Shown: piece after piece, positions 1 to 6,713 of the stretch | Layout of the letters: each line of letters opens with the position of its first letter | Numbering within the stretch: the stretch's first letter is position 1 | From: Alcaligenaceae bacterium | GTDB lineage: Bacteria > Pseudomonadota > Gammaproteobacteria > Burkholderiales > Burkholderiaceae_B | Assembly (NCBI GenBank): GCA_013416395.1 | Contig: JACCEP010000009.1 | Location: 1-64,000, forward strand | Length of the DNA: 64,000 bases | Direction: 5' to 3' | Program-made: the position numbers and the translations under genes | The notes under the pieces: generated by a model | Told to the model about the DNA's origin: nothing | Databases searched by the model: none | Seen by the model: only the letters and a program-made list of their open reading frames with translations

Positions 1-126
1 ACTACATCGAAATGTTCTACAACCCAATTCGTCGACATGGCCATGCCGCGAACCTTTCGCCGGTAAACTACGAACAGCAATACTTTTCTGAGGCAACGAA
101 CCGTCTATAAAAGCCTGGCCGATTCA
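1..126 (+). mobile_element. Right end of an IS3-family insertion sequence (partial)
   Basis: The first 126 bases hold the end of a transposase reading frame followed by 16 bases that finish in TTCA. Read inward from the right, the terminus begins TGAATCGGCC, which fits the TG...CA ends of the IS3 family. The element stops exactly where the interrupted response regulator begins, since the TGA that now ends the regulator is supplied by this terminus. The left end lies outside the window, so target duplication and full size cannot be judged. Confidence 0.8.
3..110 (+). CDS. IS3-family transposase OrfB, C-terminal 35 residues
   Basis: The frame enters from outside the window and ends at TAA 108-110. 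The visible peptide has the closing signature of IS3-group DDE transposases: YIEMFYNPIRRH, then LSPVNYE. In this family that region follows the last catalytic glutamate, so the catalytic core lies upstream of the window. Only 16 bases separate the stop codon from the element end, which is normal for IS3 elements. Whether the complete transposase is intact cannot be seen here. Confidence 0.85.
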   Translation, partial: YIEMFYNPIRRHGHAANLSPVNYEQQYFSEATNRL

Positions 127-417
127 GTCGTCAGCTCCGCCGTCTAAGCCGCGCAGACGGTCATTAAGATCATCGCGGGCCGTGATGATGAGCAATGGTA
201 CTGAGTTGCCTTTGGCACGGATGGTGGTCAGCACCTCTAGCCCGTCCTTGCCAGGCAGGCCAAGATCGAGCAGTACCAGGTCATAGTGCTGGCACTCCAG
301 TGTTGTGAGGGCTGTCTGGCCGTTTTTGACCCAATCGGCGGCGTACGAAGCATTCTTGAGTGCTCCTTGGATGGCCTCGCCAATCATGGCATCGTCTTCG
401 ACCAGTAAAATCCGCAT
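124..417 (-). pseudogene. OmpR-type response regulator truncated by the IS element
   Basis: This is the receiver domain of an OmpR/QseB-type response regulator. It begins MRILLVEDD, carries the acidic pair, the phosphoacceptor Asp at residue 51 (LLDLGLPGKDG) and the conserved ITAR. It stops after GLDGGADD at residue 97, just before the expected YLVKPF lysine motif, so the switch lysine and the entire winged-helix DNA-binding domain are lost. The stop codon comes from the IS3 terminus. The start at 417 matches the family N-terminus. The gene follows a PepSY protein and a COG4705 membrane protein on the same strand, and the cognate kinase would lie beyond the IS. The product cannot bind DNA. 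Confidence 0.88.
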
Positions 418-442
418 GCCTTCTCCTACCGTTGGAAATAAA

Positions 443-1201
443 TTAGTGTGCTGTGCTTGAAGCACGTTGATTAAAAAAGAGAATGCACACCATAATAAAG
501 ACTAATAACGCTGCCGATGCTGAATATCGACTTAGAGCCAGCCCCCCTGCATTAAGCGGTTTATCCAGAAAATCTCCAACCACTGCGCCAAGAGGGCGTG
601 TCAGTACGAATGCGGCCCAAAAAAGCAAGGTACGCGATGTTTTTGTGCAGTAGTAAGCGGCCGCGACCAACGCTAACAATGCACCAAAGACAACTGCGGC
701 GCCGGCGTACCCGAGTCCTGCAGTACCCGCCGTCCAATCGCCCAGTGCGGTACCTAACGTTTGGGAGAACATAATGGTCACCCAGTAAAACATTTCTGCT
801 GTGGGTGAGTTAACGGTACTAACAGAGACCGAGCCGAGTGTGCGATGCCAAATAAACAATGAGCCGAGCAGCAAAATCAGCAGTAAGGTCGACCCACCCG
901 CATAGCCAATACCAAGAGATCGGTCAGCGAAATCAGCCAGCGTCGTGCCAACCGTGGTGGTAGCGATGATGGTTGTCCAGTAAAGAGAGGGATAAAACTC
1001 CTTGGCCTTGATCTGCGCAAATACTGCTGCCAAAAACACGACCGAGAAAATACCCGTGCCGATCAGATAGCCTAGATGCATCGACATGGATACGGCATCG
1101 CCACCCGTTTCACCGAGCGTGGTTGCCGCGATCTTTATTATCCAAAACAGTATTGTGACTTCTGGAACTTTGCTCAAGGCAGTTTTCGTCGACGTATTCA
1201 T
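443..1201 (-). CDS. COG4705-type multi-pass membrane protein
   Basis: A 252-residue, very hydrophobic inner-membrane protein built from about four imperfect repeats, each with an aromatic/Trp start, a T-x-G-x-x-x-G-D core and two membrane segments (for example TTLGETGGD near residue 29, TTVGTTLADF near 84, TLGTALGDW near 150 and RPLGAVVGDF near 202). This pattern is that of the COG4705 'membrane-anchored' family of unknown function. These proteins commonly sit with PepSY proteins and QseBC-like two-component genes, as here. The gene ends 25 bases before the truncated regulator start and probably shares its transcript. No catalytic residues are evident. Confidence 0.75.
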   Translation of the reverse strand: MNTSTKTALSKVPEVTILFWIIKIAATTLGETGGDAVSMSMHLGYLIGTGIFSVVFLAAVFAQIKAKEFYPSLYWTTIIATTTVGTTLADFADRSLGIGYAGGSTLLLILLLGSLFIWHRTLGSVSVSTVNSPTAEMFYWVTIMFSQTLGTALGDWTAGTAGLGYAGAAVVFGALLALVAAAYYCTKTSRTLLFWAAFVLTRPLGAVVGDFLDKPLNAGGLALSRYSASAALLVFIMVCILFFNQRASSTAH

Positions 1202-1263
1202 AGTGGTTCTTCTTCTGGATTAGAGCTTTTCTTGGGTGCAGGATGTAGTAAGGGTATTAGCTG

Positions 1264-1459
1264 CCGCCTTGGCATTAACGTGTTGCTCGGTCTTCGCTGT
1301 CAGCAGTGTCTTGGATAGAAGAAAGAACGGTGCCATTATTGGCGTCGACGCTCACATCAAACACGTTGGCGCCGCTGGCCACCTCTACGTCGTACGCCCA
1401 ACCTGTTTTAGTCTGTTCATACTCTGCCTGAACCGCCTTGCCATTGACGTGTTGCTCGG
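1264..1459. repeat. Imperfect direct repeat marking a degraded tandem PepSY copy
   Basis: Bases 1264-1290 and 1433-1459 match at 25 of 27 positions. The second copy encodes EQHVNGKA inside the PepSY protein. The first lies across the PepSY stop codon and would encode EQHVNAKA in another frame (minus strand), followed by about 14 more residues to a TAA at 1220-1222. In addition a 12-base stretch CATAGTGGTTCT occurs at 1199-1210 and 1608-1619, directly over the start codons of the COG4705 and PepSY genes. Both fit an ancient tandem duplication that has mostly decayed. Confidence 0.6.
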
Positions 1460-1610
1460 CCGCCGTAATGGCTTGTATGAGTGAGATTTTTGCGCTACCA
1501 ATGGCTGAGGCGTCATTTTCAGCGCTGCTAGCTGTGGTTGTCGCGTAGCCTGCGACACTCGCCGAAGCTAAAATGGCGGCGACAAGGGCGGTTTTGGTGT
1601 AACGAAACAT
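1275..1610 (-). CDS. Periplasmic PepSY-domain protein
   Basis: A 111-residue exported protein. The N-terminus (MFRYTKTALVAAILASASVAG, residues 1-21) is a signal peptide with an Ala-rich exit near residue 23. The rest is a single PepSY domain: an ISLIQAITAAEQH helix, then YEQTKTGWAYDVEV and VFDVSVDANNGTVLS strands. PepSY domains are associated with inhibition of proteases or sensing in the cell envelope. Start 1610 was chosen over an in-frame ATG nine codons upstream because it opens the signal peptide and is preceded by a purine-rich GGAGAACC. The gene heads the operon with the COG4705 protein and the broken regulator. The C-terminus may be frameshifted (see the repeat entry). Confidence 0.75.
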   Translation of the reverse strand: MFRYTKTALVAAILASASVAGYATTTASSAENDASAIGSAKISLIQAITAAEQHVNGKAVQAEYEQTKTGWAYDVEVASGANVFDVSVDANNGTVLSSIQDTADSEDRATR

Positions 1611-1715
1611 AGTGGTTCTCCAAATAAAGGTACGCAAAAAATTGCGCTACGGTGGAGAATACGGAGCCTGACTTAGCTCACACTGAGTACAAACAATAAA
1701 GAATCGAGGTCGGGA

Positions 1716-3089
1716 GTGCTGAACTACCTTATCGAGCTTGTCACCCGGGCCGGGCAATGGGGATATGTGGTTATTTTCCTGGGGGCCGCATTGGAGTCTG
1801 CCGCGTTTCTGGGGGTTATCGTGCCCGGTGAAAGCCTGGTGCTGGTGGCTGGCTTTCTGGCGGCGCAAGGCGTTTTTGACCTTGATGTACTAATCATGGT
1901 CATCGCCATAGGTGCCGCCTTTGGCGATAGCTTGGGTTATGAGATGGGACGATACCTGGGCCGGCCTGCGCTGCTGCGTTATGGGTCTCGCTTTGGTATT
2001 AACGAAGCGCGCATCGCGAAAACAGATGCTTTTTTTACACGGCACGGGGGTAAGGCAGTTTTTCTGGGGCGCTTTGTGGGGTTCGCCCGTGCATTGGTAC
2101 CTTTCTTGGCGGGTTCGTCCAGGATGCCGTATCGCTACTTTTTGCCCTATAACATGGCAGGTGCATTTCTTTGGTCGCTAGCCGTTACGCTTCTTGGTTA
2201 TTTTTTAGGTGCAAGCTGGCAGCTCGCGGCGGGCTGGATTGGGCGGGCAAGCGCTATTCTGGGCGGGGTTTTTGTGTTTGCACTCGGCCTGGTATGGCTG
2301 TGGCGCTGGGCAATGCGTCATGAAGCCGCACTTGAGTCGGCATGGTCTCGATTTTTGGCACAGCCCCGAGTTGCCGCACTATGTTTACGTTTTGAGCCAC
2401 AACTGGCGTTTGTTCGAGCGAGGCTTACACCCGATGGCTATTTGGGTTTACGCCTTTCGGTCGGTGCGCTAATTCTTATTGCGGCAAGCTGGGTATTCGG
2501 CGCTATTGCAGAGGATGTAATGACGGGCGACCCCATTACTATCATCGACAGGCATATCGCGCAATGGTTGCACGCGCATGCGGTGCCCTGGCTGACGCAG
2601 ATTATGGAAATGATCTCCTTGCTGCACAACACAGTGGGCATCACCATAATAACCTTGGTGTTCGCTGCAATACTCATCGCGAAACGGTATTGGTACTGGC
2701 TGTTGAATCTGGTTTTGGTAGTACCAGGGGGCATGCTGCTCAACGTACTGATGAAACACGCGTTCCAGCGTGCACGTCCGGTATTTGAGCAGCCACTCGT
2801 TAGCCTGAGCAGCTATAGCTTTCCAAGTGGCCATGCGGCAGCGAGTACGTTGTTTTATGGAATGCTCGCTGCATTCATTATTGCAAACACGTCTTCCTGG
2901 AACAGACGTGTATGGACGGCGCTTTTGGCATTTGCCATGGTTAGTTTGGTAGCATTTAGCCGGCTATACCTCGGGGCGCATTACCTAAGCGACGTTTTGG
3001 CCGCACTGGCGGAAGGCCTTGCATGGCTTGCACTTTGCCTGACAGGCACACATACCTACCAGCAACAGAAACAACAATTTAACCGTTAA
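1716..3089 (+). CDS. DedA (VTT-domain) and PAP2 phosphatase fusion membrane protein
   Basis: A 457-residue polytopic protein with two recognisable halves. Residues 1-200 are a DedA/VTT domain with VPGES at 37-41 and the amphipathic RFVGFARALVPFLAG block around 119-133. Residues about 245-440 are a type 2 phosphatidic acid phosphatase with the three catalytic blocks: K347...RP354-355, PSGH at 370-373, and SR415-416 with H422 and D426. DedA proteins act in lipid scrambling/undecaprenyl phosphate handling and PAP2 enzymes dephosphorylate lipid pyrophosphates, so a role in recycling lipid carriers is likely. The GTG start is preceded by GAGG 5-10 bases away. It is divergent from the PepSY gene and seems monocistronic. 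Confidence 0.88.
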   Translation: MLNYLIELVTRAGQWGYVVIFLGAALESAAFLGVIVPGESLVLVAGFLAAQGVFDLDVLIMVIAIGAAFGDSLGYEMGRYLGRPALLRYGSRFGINEARIAKTDAFFTRHGGKAVFLGRFVGFARALVPFLAGSSRMPYRYFLPYNMAGAFLWSLAVTLLGYFLGASWQLAAGWIGRASAILGGVFVFALGLVWLWRWAMRHEAALESAWSRFLAQPRVAALCLRFEPQLAFVRARLTPDGYLGLRLSVGALILIAASWVFGAIAEDVMTGDPITIIDRHIAQWLHAHAVPWLTQIMEMISLLHNTVGITIITLVFAAILIAKRYWYWLLNLVLVVPGGMLLNVLMKHAFQRARPVFEQPLVSLSSYSFPSGHAAASTLFYGMLAAFIIANTSSWNRRVWTALLAFAMVSLVAFSRLYLGAHYLSDVLAALAEGLAWLALCLTGTHTYQQQKQQFNR

Positions 3090-3316
3090 AGGAAGGGCGT
3101 CTGTAGCGCTTATAGAGGCGATTTAGTTGGATCGAAGCCGTCTATAGGCCTGTATGCATACGGGCAGCAGCGATACTGCAACAATGACGCCAAGCAGGGT
3201 TAAATATGCCCCGACCTTTGCAAGTTGCCCCAGGCCGTCACCAACGAAGGAACCGAAAGCACACTCACCTCGCACCACGGGACACTATCCAATTGAATAT
3301 CCCGCAACACGCGGCA

Positions 3317-3868
3317 TTATCTACTCTGGCTGCCAACAAGATGTTGGTGGACAGCCGCCGTCAATATCTCGATGCGTTCGCTCAATTGATGTGTCAATTT
3401 GGTTAACTCTGTGTTCTGTTGCAGCAAAGCAAGCATCTGTGCGTCTTGCTCTGTCAGGTGCTGTTGGCGCTGCTCGGCTGCAAGTGCCAAAGCTTCACGA
3501 TGCTGGGCATCAGCTTCGGATAAGGCCTTGTCGCGATCTGCCTGTCGGGTTTGCGCCAACAGGATCAGGGGTGCGGCATAAGCCGCCTGCAAACTGAATG
3601 CGAGGTTGAGCAGAATGAACGGATAGATATCAAAGTGAGTAATGCCCGCCACATTTAACACTATCCAGATGACCACGATGGCTGTCTGTATCAACAGGAA
3701 TTGCGGTGTATCGAAATAACGTGCAAAGCTCTCGGCCTTCTGCCCGAATGCACCACTGCCAAAAGCGGAGGTCAGGTGAAGATGCGGCTTCAGGAAGCGC
3801 AGTTCGTGGAGCTTGGCTCCGTTGGCCGCGTGATGTGACGGATCGGGGCTTGGTGGCGGGCTGCTCAT
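3317..3868 (-). CDS. DUF1003 family membrane protein
   Basis: A 183-residue protein with a short N-terminal soluble part, two membrane helices around residues 60-105 (FLLIQTAIVVIWIVLN and PFILLNLAFSLQAAYAAPLIL), and a long charged coiled-coil tail (RQADRDKALSEADAQHREA onward). This order, with YPFILLNL and QAAYAAPLILL..QxRQ, is the DUF1003 signature. Biochemical function is unknown. Start 3868 (MSSPPPSPD) is preceded on its strand by GGAGAAAAAAAC, a good ribosome site; a longer reading frame upstream has no such support. It stands alone between the DedA-PAP2 gene and a divergent lipoprotein gene. Confidence 0.82.
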   Translation of the reverse strand: MSSPPPSPDPSHHAANGAKLHELRFLKPHLHLTSAFGSGAFGQKAESFARYFDTPQFLLIQTAIVVIWIVLNVAGITHFDIYPFILLNLAFSLQAAYAAPLILLAQTRQADRDKALSEADAQHREALALAAEQRQQHLTEQDAQMLALLQQNTELTKLTHQLSERIEILTAAVHQHLVGSQSR

Positions 3869-4170
3869 GTTTTTTTCTCCTTTGATTTTCGTTCGCGCGG
3901 ATGCTGACATCAATGTCATGCGGCCTCAGGCGAATCGTGGACGAATACTTAAGCCAGATTGTTGCCATTTATATGGCAGGAGCGCTGAGAATACCGCGCA
4001 TCAAGTGAGGATTCGTTCAATTTACTTGCAACTTTGTTTCATCGGGTTTCATTCACGTATATTCTCTCGCCAGATGTTGCATCGAGCTTCAAAACCCCAC
4101 TGCAGCCGTCCATTTCAAAGTAGGATAAGGATATCAATAGCCGTCTGCTTAAGCAGACTGGGAGACGTAT
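3869..4170. promoter_or_regulatory. Intergenic region with a 16-bp perfect palindrome
   Basis: This 302-base divergent spacer has no convincing reading frame. It contains a perfect palindrome, GTCTGCTTAAGCAGAC, at 4143-4158, ending 12 bases before the ATG of the next gene. The ribosome site GGGAG (4160-4164) lies immediately beside it, so a protein bound here, or a hairpin in RNA, could block translation or transcription of the lipoprotein gene. Confidence 0.5.
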
Positions 4171-4677
4171 ATGTCCTTGACCTTTTTTAACAGGAGTAAC
4201 CGCGAGAGCCGCCATGTTGGTTCATTGCTGACACGCGCAGCTGTGGTCGTTGGCCTGGCGCTGACGCTTTCAGCCTGTGCCTATGACTCACCGTACTACA
4301 ACGACTACGGTGGTTATGGCCACTACGATGGATATAGCGGCTACAGCGGGTACCGCGGTAATGACGATTATCGCTATCGCAATTATGGCCCAGGCTACTA
4401 CCCTCGCGATAATCACTCACATCGCTCCGACCGTCGTGATTACGACCGAAATCGTAATACGAAGTCAAATCATCGTGCTGACAATCGCCGCGATGAAAAC
4501 CGTCGAGCCGAAAACCGTCGCCAAGAGTCCAAATCGAGCGGTCGCCAATACGATGGACGTACGGCCAACAAACCGAATCGCGTAGACCGTGGCGTGCAGC
4601 GCAGCGGACAAGGGAACAATCGTGCAGAGCCGCCAATCACAACAAGTGAAATTTACGGGCAACGAAACAGGCGCTGA
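4171..4677 (+). CDS. Putative lipoprotein with Tyr/Gly-rich and Arg/Asn-rich low-complexity regions
   Basis: A 168-residue predicted lipoprotein. The N-terminal segment (residues about 18-36, LLTRAAVVVGLALTLSAC) ends in a lipobox LSAC. The mature part starts with a Tyr/Gly repeat (GGYGHYDGYSGYSGYRG), turns into an Arg/Asn/Asp-rich stretch with repeats of the type RxENRR, and closes with a basic tail. No enzyme motif is visible. Such composition suggests an envelope-associated, possibly polyanion- or metal-binding, structural protein. The start is supported by GGGAG six bases upstream. Function is unknown; the composition is unlike all neighbours. Confidence 0.6.
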   Translation: MSLTFFNRSNRESRHVGSLLTRAAVVVGLALTLSACAYDSPYYNDYGGYGHYDGYSGYSGYRGNDDYRYRNYGPGYYPRDNHSHRSDRRDYDRNRNTKSNHRADNRRDENRRAENRRQESKSSGRQYDGRTANKPNRVDRGVQRSGQGNNRAEPPITTSEIYGQRNRR

Positions 4678-4829
4678 TTCGCTGGCTTTTCAGCGATTGC
4701 GGGCTGTGGGTCTTCTCCTGGTAGATTCGTCTACACGCATGGGTAAACGCAGCCTGCTTGCTGAATGAATAAAGGCTTTTAGGCTACGGCGAACGCGGGC
4801 TCTTGTTTCGAAGATTGAAACGTTACTTA

Positions 4830-5927
4830 TCAGGCCCGCGCCTCGCGCTTCCTCATTAAATTGTCGGCCGAGCGTAGCAAGCCCAGAAAGGCCGCAACAG
4901 CCCATGCCAATGGCCGCAGCAAAAGACGCAGCAACAAAAGAACAGGAAGCAATACGAGCGTCCAGCCTATTACCTGTACCAGGCTAGGGGGCAGCCCAAG
5001 TTTTTCAGCCACAGACCCCAGCAAGGAGTTGATGACGCTGGGATGACGAATGGCAATATACGCCAGCACGGCGGGTGCGCCATACTTCACCAGACGCATA
5101 CCGATGGCACTAGTGCGCCATAAGCCGGAGCCCAGCGCCGCAGACCGCTGAGAAAAGGTCAGGGTGCGCCCACTAACCGCACCAGCCTTGCCCTTGCGCA
5201 ATATTTTGAAGGCACTGACGCCAATTGCGACGTCCAGCGCTGCCCAGCCCACATCACCCACGCTTATAGGTTCATCACGGCGTACGCGGGTTTCCAGCCC
5301 TTTAACCCCGCCTGCGAAAAAGCTATTGATGCCTTCAAGCACACGCTCAGTCTGAACCCAGCCGACTTTGCCATTGGGAGCCAGTACAAACTGCCCGATG
5401 AAGTCGTAGCCCTCTGTCTTGATGAACTGTATGGCATACCAGCCACGCTCCTCGCTCGACATTTCACCGCTATCACCGCTTGAGCCGGAGGAGGGTTCGT
5501 CGCCAGACTGACCGAACAGCCCTAGCGCCTTCTGGGTTGTTTCGCTGATCTTGCGCATGAACTCGATCGTAAAGACTTCATGGGTGACAAAATACTGCAG
5601 CGGCAGGAGCGCGTCTTCGCCATAACGGCTAAGCACAGCCTGGAAGTCTGGGCTCCCTCCGTATGTCAGAAGAAGCGGTCTGGCAATCTCGGGGTAACGC
5701 AGCAAGGCGATTTTTGCCTTGGCAAGCAACACGGGGTCTTCTGCATACGCAAGAAACAGCGCCTGGATCTGGGCAGGCTCAGCAGCCAGCTCGTCGGCCA
5801 TTTCGGGCAAAGTCTGCTTAACCTGCAGATGCAACAATTGCGCCTCCAGAGGCTTGGGTTTGAATGTGCTGGTAATTAACAGTGCACCAAGAAACGCCAG
5901 CAAGCCGGCCACAAACAGAGTTTTCAC
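4830..5927 (-). CDS. Membrane protein of unknown function
   Basis: A 365-residue protein that I do not recognise. It has an N-terminal membrane segment (VKTLFVAGLLAFLGALLI, residues 1-18), a helical extracytoplasmic region including a Ser/Gly linker (SSGSSGDSGEMSSEER around 145-160), and a hydrophobic C-terminus with at least two membrane segments, the last around 325-355 being Leu-rich. The middle segment GWYAIQFIKTEGYDFIGQF is the most distinctive. GTG at 5927 begins the membrane segment; a TTG nine codons upstream is also possible. No operon partner is evident, as the next genes on either side run in the other direction. Confidence 0.55.
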   Translation of the reverse strand: MKTLFVAGLLAFLGALLITSTFKPKPLEAQLLHLQVKQTLPEMADELAAEPAQIQALFLAYAEDPVLLAKAKIALLRYPEIARPLLLTYGGSPDFQAVLSRYGEDALLPLQYFVTHEVFTIEFMRKISETTQKALGLFGQSGDEPSSGSSGDSGEMSSEERGWYAIQFIKTEGYDFIGQFVLAPNGKVGWVQTERVLEGINSFFAGGVKGLETRVRRDEPISVGDVGWAALDVAIGVSAFKILRKGKAGAVSGRTLTFSQRSAALGSGLWRTSAIGMRLVKYGAPAVLAYIAIRHPSVINSLLGSVAEKLGLPPSLVQVIGWTLVLLPVLLLLRLLLRPLAWAVAAFLGLLRSADNLMRKREARA

Positions 5928-6082
5928 AGGACACGCTCGACAGAAAACACGCAAGAGTATTCACTGTAGCAGAGGCAGATGGCTGGTTTTATTGCGTTGA
6001 GTGCAACTTGCAAATACTTGCACCTCGTGCTGAAAATAACCATGTGCGGCACCGTTTGGAAAACTTGATTTGCAGTAATCAC

Positions 6083-6104
6083 GTAAGGTAACATGATACC
6101 TTAC
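6083..6104. promoter_or_regulatory. Palindromic operator upstream of the toxin-antitoxin pair
   Basis: A perfect inverted repeat of two 8-base arms (GTAAGGTA and TACCTTAC) around a six-base centre. It lies 25 bases before the antitoxin start, where MazE-type antitoxins or antitoxin-toxin complexes bind to repress their own promoter. The position overlaps the expected promoter, which supports autoregulation, but binding is inferred. Confidence 0.65.
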
Positions 6105-6129
6105 ATGGTTAACAGAGAGGGTGAATGGC

Positions 6130-6339
6130 ATGAGCACGACAGCCAAGGTTGAACGACACCGCGCCCGGTTGCGGGCCGAAGGCTTGCGGCCCTTTCAGAT
6201 GTGGGTGCCCGACACGCGCACCCCCCAGTTTGCTGAGCAAATCACACGGCAGGTTCGCAAGCTAAAGAGTGATTCAGCAGAGAGGGAAATCCTTGAATTT
6301 ACCGATGATGCGGCGAACTCAACGGAGGGTTGGCAATGA
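6130..6339 (+). CDS. MazE-like antitoxin (DUF3018 type)
   Basis: A 69-residue protein matching the DUF3018/antitoxin MazE-like family: basic N-terminus with VERHRARLRAEGLRP, then the hallmark MWVPDTRTPQF, and an acidic tail (EREILEFTDD) that would wrap the toxin. It is expected to neutralise the endoribonuclease encoded next door and to bind the palindrome upstream. ATG 6130 was chosen because GAGAGG lies nine bases away; an in-frame GTG three codons upstream overlaps that ribosome site. Its stop codon overlaps the toxin start as ATGA, so the two are translationally coupled in the usual antitoxin-first order. Confidence 0.85.
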   Translation: MSTTAKVERHRARLRAEGLRPFQMWVPDTRTPQFAEQITRQVRKLKSDSAEREILEFTDDAANSTEGWQ

Positions 6340-6659
6340 GTGGTCGCGGTAGCCTCGTTACTGTGGCGTTTCAGGGGGATTCTGGTAAGCCCCGTCCCGT
6401 ATTAATCATTCAGTCAGATCTTCTTGCCGAAATGCAAAGCGTTATCGTATGCCCAATCACCAGCGATATTCGTGATACCGCTTTTCGTGTAACTATCGAG
6501 CCCAATCCTGCCAACGGCCTGCAATCACTATCTCAAGTAATGGTAGACAAAATTGCAACATTGTCGCGTTCGAAGATCGGTAAAACAATTGGTCAACTGG
6601 ACTCCGAGCGAATGCGCGCTGTCGAGCGTACCTTATTGTGGGTCATTGGGATCGCCTAG
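6336..6659 (+). CDS. mazF: MazF/PemK-family endoribonuclease toxin
   Basis: A 107-residue protein with the MazF fold signatures: LVTVAFQGDSGKPRPVLIIQSD near the N-terminus, containing the catalytic-type Arg in KPRP, and CPITSDI, containing the catalytic-type Thr/Ser. The closing VDKIATLSRSKIGKTIGQLD block is also typical. MazF toxins cut mRNA at short motifs. An oddity: the usual acidic residue of the N-terminal RGD/RGE is Ser here (GRGSLVTV). Start ATG at 6336 overlaps the antitoxin stop; an in-frame TTG two codons earlier is less likely. It probably is active, but the Ser substitution deserves notice. Confidence 0.88.
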   Translation: MSGRGSLVTVAFQGDSGKPRPVLIIQSDLLAEMQSVIVCPITSDIRDTAFRVTIEPNPANGLQSLSQVMVDKIATLSRSKIGKTIGQLDSERMRAVERTLLWVIGIA

Positions 6660-6713
6660 TCATTTTCCCGATCAAGTGAAACGCTTTGAATGTTGGCCTT
6701 GTTCCTTAAATGG

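Noticed and set aside
3154-3597. Plus-strand reading frame of 147 codons after the DedA-PAP2 gene
   Set aside because: It lies antisense to the DUF1003 gene, has no family signature and no ribosome site; it is a shadow frame.
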